Assembly (NCBI RefSeq): GCF_901000735.1
Contig: NC_081547.1
Coordinates: forward strand, 25,598,046-25,662,045
Source: Corylus avellana
Taxonomy: Eukaryota > Streptophyta > Magnoliopsida > Fagales > Betulaceae
Length of the DNA stretch: 64,000 nt
Direction of reading: 5' to 3'
Each line of letters begins with the position of its first letter. Within the stretch, counting starts at the first letter, position 1. Positions 50,001 through 60,418 of this stretch are shown in pieces. Both the position numbers and the translations under genes were made by a program. The notes under the pieces are model-generated. The model was not told the DNA's origin. It was given only the letters and a program-made list of their open reading frames with translations, and did not search any database.

Positions 50001-51823
50001 AAACTTATACAAGTTAACACGTGCACACATGGGTAATGGGTTAAACACCTTCAAATGTGTTTGTGTTTATCTTAAGAACTAGATACAAAATCAATTCTTT
50101 TCATTCATTATAGTAGAAGAAAACATGAGAGCACATGATCCCAAAATGAACTAAGACACACTACAAGCAACTTCAAACACCTTCACTTAAACCAAGTAAT
50201 TGTGGTAGCACACAAGAGCATTACAAGCTCGTCATATTATCAATTATATGACTAATAGAGCTATAAGCAAAAAGATTGAGAGAAATAAATCAAGAATCCG
50301 AGGATGCATTGAAAATGCTTCCAACCTGAGTTATAAAGCTATGAGCACCATTTAGACCTTCCTCCTCCCCGGTATTAAATAAAAATATAACAGCATGCTT
50401 AAATCCAGCCCACTGAGAAATCCCTCGAGCAAGTTCCAACATAACAGCTATACATGAACTGCAATCTCCGGCTCCTTCCCTGAAACATCATGGAAGTTTT
50501 TTGAAGCAACAAAGTAGGCTTTGGGATTTATAAGGACATTTTTGTGAGGATATATTTAGCGCCGGGGCTCATGTGGGAAATGAAAGCAGAGAATATGCTA
50601 AGATATATTGTAATTGCCCATGATAATTATTGACCGAGAAGAGGGAGAGATAAAGCACTTCTAAACAAAATTTCCTTCCATTGCAGAGTGGTTAAATAAC
50701 TGAAGGCCACAACTTCTTCTTGAATCTTGCTAAGGAATGAGCTTAGAGGTCTGACAATCTCATTTTGGTCAACACAATAGATCGTGTATTAGTTATTCAC
50801 ATTAAAAATAAAATAAAATAACTCATAAATCATCATAAAACTTATTTTCTTGACTTCCTTCAATGCACATGAAAAATTCCCAAAGATATATTACACATTT
50901 CCACGAAATCTACAAAATTTTAATTCTTAAGAATTTGTCTACTGACACAGGAACTCTGTGGAGACACTGAAAGTTGCAGTGTTCCGATAGCTACACGTAC
51001 ATTTGACCATGAACAGACATTTAAAATAAAAAGGATAATTAGCAGCTATAATGACGATCATCACTCTCGCTTACAGCCATATAAACAATTGCTTCCTTTA
51101 CCGAACACGCACTTCACAAAAGATCAACTAATTTGGAAAACGATACGAAATACGAGATCAAATAGACGAAGAAAAGCATACGTTGAGAATACGGTATCAA
51201 TGTGAGAAGAGACCAGAATGGCATTTTCCCCTGCTTCAGATACATATTTTGGCAAGATTCTCAAAACTACGTGATTTAGATTCGAATAAACAAGCGTTCT
51301 CCCCATAAACAGGCCACTGACCAGACGATTCGCACCGGCTTTCGAACGAAAAAAGTCCACTTGAACATCCGCCTCCCAATGAGCCGTATCCTTGATCTTC
51401 TCCGCCGCTGCCAAAACATACTGCGCCGAAAAGCAAACCATTGTTAACACAAAAACGAAAAGAAACACAAAGAAAAAGCACGTATTTTGGCGCGAGAACC
51501 TGCAAGGCGAGGTCGAGAGCGTCAGAACCGACGGGATGAGGGCCTAGTTGAGTCAAGGCCTTGACGTGCTTCATGGCTTCGACTTCAGAGAAGCCTCGCT
51601 TGCCGGCCTGCTCGGCGGTGAGAGGCGGAGGCAAGTTCTCATACTGGTACTGATAAACCGCCCAGGAACTGTACGTGATCAGCGCGAACAAGGTCAACCA
51701 CACAAGCGGTGACCTCCGAGGCCGGCTCTGGCTCTGTCCACGAACAATATTGTCTCGAACCTCTTCATCGTCAACTGCGGCCGGCTCTGATTTCGCTGAA
51801 GAGCTTTCAGGCCTCGAGTCCAT
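41071..51823 (-). CDS. ERMP1: Endoplasmic reticulum metallopeptidase 1-like protein (M28 family zinc peptidase with transmembrane domain)
   Basis: Thirteen minus-strand exons join in frame to 907 residues: 51823-51500, 51420-51182, 50479-50326, 48240-48163, 47407-47333, 47221-47102, 46339-46175, 46053-45531, 45397-45241, 44881-44772, 44226-44114, 43254-42897 and 41378-41071. An N-terminal membrane anchor (about 40-57, PLVWLTLFALITYSSWAVY) precedes a lumenal M28 peptidase domain. Its zinc and catalytic residues are visible: SSHID (His181, Asp183), GAGD (Asp193), TGEEEG (Glu226/227), IDLEAMG (251-257) and a late histidine in YHTK (328). A multispanning region follows (about 385-690), then a C-terminal lumenal domain of about 220 residues. 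Related proteins reside in the ER membrane; the plant substrate is not known to me. Exons 11-13 occur a second time next to the gap. A LINE remnant sits in the intron between exons 3 and 4. Confidence 0.93.
42052..42692 (+). pseudogene. Second appearance of the LINE zf-RVT fragment
   Basis: It is the same as 36530-37170 within the duplicated segment, with the same frameshifts and tail. It lies antisense in the intron between exons 12 and 13 of the complete ERMP1-like gene. Confidence 0.8.
48541..49930 (-). pseudogene. Internally deleted LINE in an ERMP1-like intron
   Basis: Read on the minus strand, the first part (49926-49500) encodes a LINE N-terminal-type region (FVESKSFKFAIEG ... RGFMCSVPFG ... 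YLVIGEYGSGGRRNSIVMREG). It then jumps to the end of the reverse transcriptase region (PLKYLGFPLGASYKAKNKWD, RLASWKVLYLSKSGRITLIK, LPMYLMSLFPLP; 49350-49111) and to ALLSKWLWRYGLERKAWRSV. Most of the endonuclease and reverse-transcriptase core is missing, and stops and frameshifts are present. The 3' tail (TTGTATACTTTTTGTGTACC ... TTTTAATAATATTTTGATTA) is LINE-like. It is antisense to nothing: the element and the host gene share the minus strand. Confidence 0.8.
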
Positions 51824-52926
51824 CTTTGTACTGTGCAATTACCGAATGTCAGCTTTTAGGATCTATATAAACTAGTTATCCAGGTAGGAATTCCCTCTTG
51901 ACTTTTTAGGCTATTTGGATCTTATATAAACCAATATCAAGCGTTATCTTAACCTTTTGGGTTAATCTTCAAGAGTACCACGCACTTCAATATTGGTACG
52001 TTTGAGCATTTAAAATAGTTTTTACTAGTTAATTTTATTCTTTTTTAACTATAATTTTTTTTTTTTTCTCTAGTTTACCTAATAAAATAATCTCACATGA
52101 AACTCTTTAAATCTTTTTCTTTTCAATTTAAATATTATTTATGTCAATAGTCATTTTTCGACCGTCATATTATTTCGGTATAGATAATAAGACGGTAAAT
52201 TTTTTTTTTTTTTTTTGGGTCAATCCGCTAATAAAGTTGAAATATTACCTAATCCATGTAGCCGAAGCTTACCCATAATGGATACACGCCTTGCTTTGAA
52301 AAAATTCATCATCATTAAAAAAATAATAATAATAATAATAAGACTATAAAACTCTTCATGTTAGTTGCTCCATTATAACATGCCAACTTATCTTTAGCCC
52401 CCCAACAAAAATAATAATAATAATAATAATAACTCATTAAATTCAATTGTAATTTCGTGTGATAGTGTTTTATATAAGCTCTCATTGAATTATTCATATT
52501 TAAAGTCTTATATTTTACTATCAGCTTATTTATCTTTAATGATCATGTTATGTATAATTACGCAAGCAATCATAATGTATTTGAGCATTTTAAGGTGGAA
52601 AAACGGTGTAAGTCCATGTACCATTGCAAATTGTGCGTGAAATACTCTAATGGCTCTTGAACTGCAACAAAGTATTTTATCTTATTTCCTTACAGATATA
52701 AAATTGGTTTCACATATGTTTCTCATTGCAAAGTCCGACTGGAAGGAGGGATGTCCCTCGCTTGTGCAGTTAGTTATATTTGAGGTGTGAGAAGATCTTG
52801 TTTTATTTGGGACTAAGGTAGTATTTCATTATATGGTTATGAGCATTGATTGTGTAGTTGGCACGATGAGCACGCCATTAAGCGAGATCATAAAATATAA
52901 AAAGACTTTTATAGCACGTTTATACC
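51824..52926. other. Region upstream of the ERMP1-like gene, intergenic
   Basis: The first hundred bases or so should include the 5' leader and promoter of the minus-strand gene. The rest is AT-rich, with AAT/ATA trinucleotide runs at about 52319-52340 and 52410-52432 and a T run at 52199-52217. No gene was seen. Confidence 0.5.
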
Positions 52927-53360
52927 CAGAGACGGAGAGAGGCCATGGTCCCCCCAAAAATAAGTAAAAAAAAAAATTATTATTAAAAAAAATAAATAAA
53001 TAAAGTAAAGTTTTAAGTTTAGTCATTTGAGCCCCTCCAAAAAAAAAAAAAAAAATTAGCCCTATTTTTAGATTTTTTTTGCCATATCCAATAAAAACTT
53101 TTGACCCTATTCTTAATTTTTTTTAGCCATACCCATTAAGTTTTTATTTTTATTTTTTAATTTTTGGTCTTTACTTTCAAATATCCATTTTTTGGCCATT
53201 ACTTTCAAGTACTCACTTTTTTTTGCCTTTACGGTAGTCTTTATTTCATAAAAAATAATCGAAATAATTTTTTTTTAATAAAAAAATTCTAAAGAATTGA
53301 AAAAAAAAAAAAAAAAATTTGGTTGGCCCCCTCCCATAAAATCTCGTGGCTTCGTCCCTG
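52927..53360. mobile_element. hAT-type non-autonomous element
   Basis: The left terminus CAGAGACGGAGAGAGGCCAT and the right terminus (reverse complement CAGGGACGAAGCCACGAGAT) resemble the CAGGGACGGAGCCAGG ends of plant hAT elements. Their flanking 8-mers, TTTATACC (52919-52926) and ATTATATC (53361-53368), match at six of eight positions, a plausible degraded hAT duplication. The inside is A- and T-rich with no coding capacity. Confidence 0.65.
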
Positions 53361-54103
53361 ATTATATCACTATAAGATCTAGTTACCCTAACAAAAAAAA
53401 GTGTCATATCCAAATATCATATGAAAACCATTACTTCCAAAACAATAGTTGGTTCCTTGATATAACTACAATACATATATTGCCACGAAGTCGGGCAAAT
53501 CCTTCAATTTTCAGTGCATGCAATTAATGCTTTCCAACACGACTAGAAACCCTTTGTTTTCGCTGACCATTGCAATCTAGTGATGCCTTTATATTGTTGG
53601 GTAACCATTAGTACTTTTCAGAAAAACAAAAAAATAAATTGAACCACCGCTTTACCAAACATCTTTAGACACTATATTGTGGTGGATTATCAAATCTTCA
53701 AGTGCAAGCAATATAAGTGCAATAGGAATATTTTGAATGGAAAAAAAAAAAAACCAAGCATCATGTAACCATCTATTATTTGGTGTTTTTTCATTCATAG
53801 CAAGTTTTAATGGAGTTTGACGCGATAAAGAGTACTATGCGAACAAGAGAAAGAGACAGAAAACAAACTGCTCCCAAAACGACGTCGTTGGCTGTACAGA
53901 CAAGACTGTCCAGCTGTACAGACAAGAGACTCCACCAACAAAAAGGCGTTGGCTCCTTACGAAGGGAACCAATGCGCAAATGAAACGAACAAATTGATCA
54001 TCCAAATGGTGGAGGAGGAGGGCTTCTTGCTTTGCTGAGATAAAAGAATAATTTTTTTTTTTTTGGTATAAAAAAAAAGTAAAGAGAGAAAGAAGAGTAA
54101 ACG
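53361..54103. other. Intergenic DNA and probable promoter and leader of the CASP-like gene
   Basis: It contains AAAACGACGTCGTTGG at 53877-53892 and, next to it, two copies of GCTGTACAGACAAGA at 53891-53905 and 53913-53927. An A-rich leader (AAAGTAAAGAGAGAAAGAAG) precedes the start codon at 54104. No TATA box can be assigned with confidence. Confidence 0.4.
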
Positions 54104-57100
54104 ATGAACGTGATCCACCCATCGGTGCACCCAGTGGAGGCTCCACCGGTGACCGACGCGGCCAATGGCGCGATGCCCAGAGGGAGGATGAAGGACATCC
54201 AGGGCATGCCCGGCACGCCCGGTGGCCTCGCCCTCCGCTTCTCTCAGTTCGCTTTCGCAGTCCTCGCGCTCTGCGTCATGGCCACCACCAGTGACTTCCC
54301 TTCCGTCACCGCCTTCCGGTACCTACTACCACAGTCGTTCTTTTCTTTCTTTGTTTGTCGATTCTTTTGATTGGGTTTTGTTGATGAGAGAGCTGGTTAT
54401 TCGAATTTATGGGATCGTTTGTTGGGAATTGGGTACTGGTTCTCCTTTAGAATTGGGGCTTAATACACTGATCCATTTCATTACAAATTATTCCTTAACT
54501 GTCGCATTTGGATGTTGGGTATGAATTTTTCAAAGGCTTATTACTTCTGAACACGCTATTGGGAGTCCATAGTTTGAAAGGAAAATGTGCTTTACTTTTA
54601 TAAGGGGAATCGGTAGGCTTAAGACAGAGCTACTGGCACTAAATTCTAGTATGAGGCCCTAGATGAAGAGATATTGCATCTAGTATTTTAGTTCTTCTAA
54701 GAGTGCATCTCACAAGTACCCATTCATAGTCTGGTTTTTGTTGTCTGAAGAAAAAAAGAAAAAGCTTGAGCTGAACCCCTTGTATATCAAGCTAGCTTAG
54801 CTTTTTAGAGTGTGTTTGGCACTCGAAATATGTGAGAAGTGCAGTTTTTTCTTGTGTATTTCCTCATAGATTGAAGCTTGCTTATTATAGAAAGATCGGT
54901 GGAATCATATATATCTGAATTTGTGTATGCAAGTTGGTTTCTGAAGCCACCCCATTAGTTTAAAACGTGATTTTTGCTTCTGATCTTCCTCTCTGATAAT
55001 TGCAGGGTGATTATATGTGGTTTAGTTTTTGAGCATGGGGTCAATCTCATGCTCTTGTTTTCCATCTCCTAGCATAACAGGTTTTATGGTATTTGCTGTG
55101 CCAGCTATCTTGTTGCTGCTGTCAGCTTGCAAAGCTTATGGAGCCTCATTCTCGCCATTCTTGATGTGTATGCCATTTTAGTGAGGCGCCATTTCCGGAA
55201 TCCCGTAGTTGTCAGCTTGTTTGCCATTGGTGATGGGGTAAGAAAACTTTTGCTGTGGATTTAATGAATTTGAGAAGTTACTGTGAAATGGAGAGCATGC
55301 CATGGTTGAGTGCTTTGTCAAATTTTGTAATCTTTCAGCTATTGGCTACTGTTATATGTTCTATAGATATTTTATCCTTAGTCTTGTTGCCAGCCTGATC
55401 CTTCACCCCAACATACTTGTGTTGACGCAATATGACATGCAGTGATTTATGAGCTGATTAATCAATTGTTTACATGATTTATGGATTTATGGAAGAGAAT
55501 GGAGTGAGAGCTTTGGTTCTTACATGTGGCTGTGTGGGCTTTTGATCTCCAAAGCCTTTTAAAGTAGTTTCTTGTCATCCTACCCTCATTTAAAGGCTGC
55601 TTATTGTTAATGCCCATCTAGTGTTCAGCTTGCTAACCTTTTACAGGTAAACATGGCTTCATTTGGATTTTGATGAAGCAAAACTCATATTATCCTCACC
55701 CTTCTTTTTTCTTTTTTCTTTAGCATATTATCCTGCCTTTTCCAGATTCTTTGTTATCAATGACACCACTTATGTGGAATTGTCAAATCTCTTTAGATGC
55801 TTCGCATTTGGCACTGATTTTTGAAATTCTGGAGCACTCTTATTCCTTTAATATATTTCTGAAAATAATTAATGCTCCAGAGTTCTAAATCATTGTGAGA
55901 GAGTTAACTCTAAATAAATGAATTTAAGTTGGTTTTTTAGGCCATCAAAAAATTATCCAATCTTAGAAAGAAGCCATTGGCATCAAAAGAACTTGGGAAT
56001 ATACTTATTTTTTGGCTCCTAAAATGCTAAACACATGGTGTTTCTGTTGCTTTACGACTTTGGAGGAGAATCGTGAGATTAGTGCAAGTCAGTGATTGTG
56101 TACTTGTGTTTAGTCTTCTGCTCCCTTTGTTTTGTTTTGTTGGTGAAACCCTGTCCTTTTCTACTTCTTCCCCGTTTTTAATAATTATTTTACATGGTTA
56201 ATAAGCAAGTGATAATATTTACTTCACCCAGGCCCTTAACATTCATGATTCAAAGATTTCCTGAGTGCGTTGGAGCCATGGAACACTTGGCCTCTGTTTT
56301 TATATTATGGGAGCAAGGATTTCGTTGAAGGATCATTACCTTCCAATGTTTGAATTGAAAGGAGAGCAGTAGTTTTGGTTATAAATTTGGAACATTATGC
56401 CAGACCTGTTTTTTTCCCCTTCTCTAAGTTAAATTGATTAAATAGTGACCACCTTGTCAAGAAAAAGTAGACTGTGATAAGTAGATGTAAAACCAAGTTG
56501 CTTGATTGATAATCTGGATTCATACTATGTTTGTGAATGTTATGCAATCAAACTCCCTGACTCAGGTTTCAGGAGGGACACTCCCCTGGAACCTCCCACA
56601 CCTCTCTTTAACCTTTACCGTTCTAAGTGGTATTCTATTGGCATCCTGATGGGATATTACTTGAAACTTATGGTCCTAGGGTCATCTATGATGTTGGGAG
56701 TCATCTAAATGCTAGGCTGTCACCATCATCCTTGATAAAAATTGGTATTGGCAAGTGGCAAGGTCTGAAAATCTTGTTAAGAATCAAAGCAAATTGTCCT
56801 TGGTGTGTATTGGAGATATGGATCACCCTACTTGGAGCATCTCTAAGAAAGGGACTCATAACTGTGCTGATTCTTGGGATGCTATTCGTATTAGACAGCA
56901 ACCAGTCTCTTGGTGGAGATTAGTTTGGTTTCCAGTGGCATTTCCTAAGCAGGCTTTTATAACCACGGGTGAAAGGTTGCTCAAATGGGGATTTGTTTGT
57001 GATGTTCTTGGTGTATTTTGTAGGGGTTGTATGTAAAGGATGCAACCCCTACAAAAGGGTTGAAACCTGTTTTATGTAAGCTGGTTTAAGTGCATATGTT

Positions 57101-57801
57101 TACAACATATGGAGGGAGAGAAATAATATAAAGCACGGGAATCACTTACTGAGGAGAAGCTTAGTAAGAAAATAAGATTGGAAGTTCGAGCTTGGGTTAT
57201 GTTTAAGGGAATATTCCAGAGAAGCAAAGAAAATGAAGAATTATGTATGAATTGGGACCTGCCGGAGAGTATTTTTAAATCTGAGACTGAATAGGATCTG
57301 CTTATGCTAAGGGATTCTCTGGTGTGGCAGCATTGGTGTGGCTAAGCATTTTGTGGTTGCTGAGTTTGAGGTTCAGCAGAGCTTTGAGTTGTTCTGATGC
57401 AGATTCAGATGTGATTATGGAATGGATTGAGGATAGTGTGTCTCTGTGCAGTGGTTGAGGCTGCTGGCTTAGGGTGGGCAGACCAATCATGGGATATATA
57501 GACACATGCTGTTTGCATATGATAATTTGTTTTATTTATTTTCCAACCTGAAAGATGGTTTTTTCCCTTTATTTACCCCCTTTTTATTTTTTATTTTTTA
57601 TCACTGCAGATCACTTCCACTCTTACATTTGCTGCAGCTTGTGCATCTGCTGGAATCACGGTCCTTATTGGGAATGATCTGAATGATTGTAAACAGAACC
57701 ATTGCACTAGATTTGAGACAGCGACAGCCATGGCATTTATGAGTTGGTTTGCTGTCTCGCCATCATTTCTTTTGAATTTCTGGACACTAGCATCCAAATG
57801 A
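54104..57801 (+). CDS. CASPL5A: CASP-like membrane protein, subfamily 5
   Basis: Exons 54104-54318, 55105-55237 and 57610-57801 join in frame to 179 residues. The start context is ACGATGAAC. Residues 28-40 carry the conserved [13 protein letters not shown] block of subfamily 5. Four membrane spans follow: about 41-62 ([20 protein letters not shown]), 72-95 ([20 protein letters not shown]), 105-133 (including [17 protein letters not shown]) and 153-176 ([20 protein letters not shown]). A loop has two cysteines ([12 protein letters not shown]) before the last span. Family knowledge: CASP-like proteins are small four-span plasma-membrane scaffolds related to the Casparian strip proteins. The role of subfamily 5 members is poorly defined. 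The second intron is 2.4 kb and contains a LINE remnant. The subfamily letter is my best match and less certain than the family. Confidence 0.93.
56625..57270 (+). pseudogene. LINE 3' fragment with zf-RVT domain in a CASP-like gene intron
   Basis: Shifting frames give [76 protein letters not shown] and [17 protein letters not shown], followed by [20 protein letters not shown]. This is the order of the end of a plant L1 polyprotein. Frameshifts and deletions (for instance of the WLAI ... LST segment) show decay. It lies in the same orientation as the host gene. Confidence 0.8.
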
Positions 57802-58793
57802 AAGACATGGAGTTTTATTCTGTGTTTGGGCATGATCTCTGCAGTCTGATTCATCAAGTTGTGCTTGAGATACTGTAAACACCCTCCCCTCTCTCCCCTC
57901 TTATGTAAATTCTATAGCTGCACCTAAAGCTTCCTTATCAGACCTTTGGAGTATGATATTTTGAGCCAGAAAATATGTAGCTTTGAGATTTTGAAGAGTA
58001 TATTATCATTAAACATTGGAGTCTATAGGTTCTCACTTCTCTGCGTATGACCAAGCTTTTTTTGTATAAACACACTGAAGTTTTTTTAAAAAAAAAAATT
58101 TTAATTTTTAATTTTTAATTTTTAATTTAGCTTTTTTAGTTTTTTGGTCGAGCAAAATAATAATGTGTAGCTTTTCAAATTCCTGTCTAATTCAAATAAA
58201 TTGGAAAATATCTAGTTAGTTATATTGAAAGGGTATTTTTGTCCCATCGAAAAATAAAAAGACAAAAATACCTCTTAAATGTAATTAACTAGAGAAAATC
58301 TTGTTCCCTTGCTGGGGTGTAATGCATTAATAATCTCGTGCATGATTTGAAAGTTTCCCTGCAGGGATTAGAGAGATTTGTTTTATCTAGTTACATTGGC
58401 GTGCACAGTTTGGTGAACTCATCACTTTTAGTCACATAATCCACATGATATCATTATCTTATGCATGTCATTCGTCATTTCCCTTGTCTTAACCTTTGAA
58501 TAATCGGTCGATCATATCCCAAGTCCCCGACCCCAAACCATGAGAACATCTAATAGACGACGGAAATCAAGTATATGATGGCACTTTGATGCTTAAGTTA
58601 GTGATTAAACTTATAAATAAATAATCAATTTCAAAAGAAGAGCTCAAGTTAATGTATTGCTACGGGTGTTGTTCTCACCCTTATTTCTATTAAGAAAAGG
58701 CTCATAATTGGTTTCTCGCCCGTATTCAATTAAAACAATTTTTCCTTTTTTTATAAGAATATCGAGGCGCTGAGATACTCATGTGGTTGAGTT
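57802..58793. other. CASP-like gene 3' region and intergenic DNA with a fold-back repeat
   Basis: The first 230 bases or so probably contain the 3' untranslated region. AATTTTT-type tandem words lie at 58100-58128. The fold-back family member at 58203-58300 is listed separately. No gene was seen. Confidence 0.5.
58203..58300. repeat. Fold-back repeat family, single copy
   Basis: GGAAAATATCTAGTTAGTTA, then GGGTATTTTTGTC, is mirrored by GACAAAAATACC, then TAATTAACTAGAGAAAATC, around a centre near 58250. The arms match those at 8097-8330 and 13895-13995. Confidence 0.65.
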
Positions 58794-58888
58794 TTTTTTT
58801 GACATGTTCACACAAGAGGAGGGATTCGAACTAGTGACCTCTATTTTATTAAGCGTGGTCCTGGCCAATTGAACTGCCTCTTGGAGAC
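58794..58888 (-). mobile_element. Very short tRNA-derived SINE, copy 3
   Basis: On the minus strand it reads CAAGAGGCAGTTCAATTGGC (A-box-like), then CACTAGTTCGAATCCCTCC (B box), then TCTTGTGTGAACATGTC and an A run. GGTTGAGTT is repeated on both sides (58785-58793 and 58889-58897), fitting a target-site duplication. The sequence is clearly related to 20356-20447. Confidence 0.8.
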
Positions 58889-59618
58889 GGTTGAGTTATT
58901 TTTTACAAGTGTTTCTTTTCTCTAATTAATGTGCTTGACTTAATGGGCCAGTTCGGCCTGATGATGCTTCGGGCTCCGATGGAGCTCCATGGGCTAGGGC
59001 CTAGTATTGGACGGGATTATTCCCACGTACACTAGCTTTCTTTGTCTTTTTTTTTTTTTTTTTTTGGTGTGTTTTTTTAATGAGAAATGCTTTGGGTACT
59101 AAATATTTTAACAAGAGAGGTTTACTATCTCATTTATTTGATAGAATTTAAAATAATTAAACAAGATAAATGTAATGAGCATCAATAAATGAACCCCACA
59201 TCATTTTGTTATCCTTCTGTTGATCAAATATTTGGTAACCCTAACATTTGTTTTTTTTAATTATTGGTGGTGGACTGGTATTTGACAATGCCAATGCAAA
59301 TTTGTGCTTTAACCACAATTGTACATAGGTTAGCGGAAAAGTTGAGGTCATGAATAGTACGTAATTGTAAAATATGTATTGTATATATGACATTGTAATC
59401 TCATAGCTTTGAATTATAATTTTTCAGAGCTTTTATGCTCTTTGATGTCAGAGCTTTATGCTCTAGATCTTCTTATCATTGAAATTGCAAAGATCCTCAT
59501 TTCAAAAAAAAAAATTGCCGTGGATTTTTTACCAATTCAACAATAAAAACCTTTTCAAAATTAACAGCTATATTTTCGAACCGAATTTCAATTAGGCTAA
59601 TATTCGAAGTCTCAAAAA
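58889..59618. other. Intergenic DNA, no supported gene
   Basis: AT-rich. A segment ending in an A run at about 59503-59512 contains near-repeated GAGCTTTTATGCTCT and GAGCTTTATGCTCT words and may be the 3' end of an unidentified retroelement. Confidence 0.4.
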
Positions 59619-59920
59619 TAGGGCTGGTGTCGGTAGAAAATTTTTTGTTATGCCAAAATGTCAGTAAAGTCAAAAATTTCACTGACTTATTTTGCCAAAT
59701 TTTTTTCCCGACACCGAACCGCGTTTGGTAAAGTTAGTATGTAAAAAAATTGAAAATTATCGGCGAAGTTGGTCAATAGGCAGTCGGTAAAGTCGGTTCG
59801 GTTAACAAATTTTATTTCGCCTACCAAACCGAATTTGTTGAAATAAAAAAATTTATTCTGCCTACGGTCCATTGGTTAAGCGGTGTCAATATAAGTAGGC
59901 GGTGAATTTGACAAGCCCTA
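59619..59920. mobile_element. hAT-type MITE with 8-base target-site duplication
   Basis: The left end TAGGGCTGGTGTC and the right end (reverse complement TAGGGCTTGTCAA) are inverted repeats of the TAGGGCTG type. The flanks CTCAAAAA (59611-59618) and CTCAAAAG (59921-59928) match at seven of eight positions. Inside are several GTCGGT/ACCGAC words. The element is 302 bases and non-coding. Confidence 0.75.
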
Positions 59921-59928
59921 CTCAAAAG

Positions 59929-60418
59929 GAAGTTATTTTTCTAATTTTTTGTCATAAAAAATATTTTACATGAGATGAAAACAAATACAACTAGATTTTT
60001 TTTCTTCTTCTGAATTTATCTCTTCCTTCGTATTCCTTTCATTTATAAACTCCTTAATTACATGTTCTGTTCTCCCCTAGCCTTTTTGTTTTAAATTCCA
60101 AATCATAATGTATGAGAAAAAAATAAAATAAAATATTAAACCTTCGAAAAATAAAGAAAAAATAACAATTATATAATTTAATGAAATGAAAAAAAGAATA
60201 TCCCTAATTTAATTAACATCTATGAATTGTAGTGTAGCGAATGTTGATCCATCGATCTTGAGAACCGGTGAACCGATATAGCTGCTCCGCCCTGGGCTCG
60301 ATCCCTCCGGAGCTCCTTCGGTCAAGTCTAAAGCACAAAGTGGAAGAGCTCCTCCGCTGAATACGAATAGTTAGGGTTTTCTTCTTTCTTTTCTCTTCGA
60401 GTTCAAAATCCGAAAGCC
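59929..60418. other. Intergenic DNA and probable promoter and leader of the DCP2 gene
   Basis: AT-rich up to about 60230, then richer in GC. It ends in a pyrimidine-rich leader (CTTCTTTCTTTTCTCTTCGA) about 40 bases before the DCP2 start codon. Confidence 0.4.
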
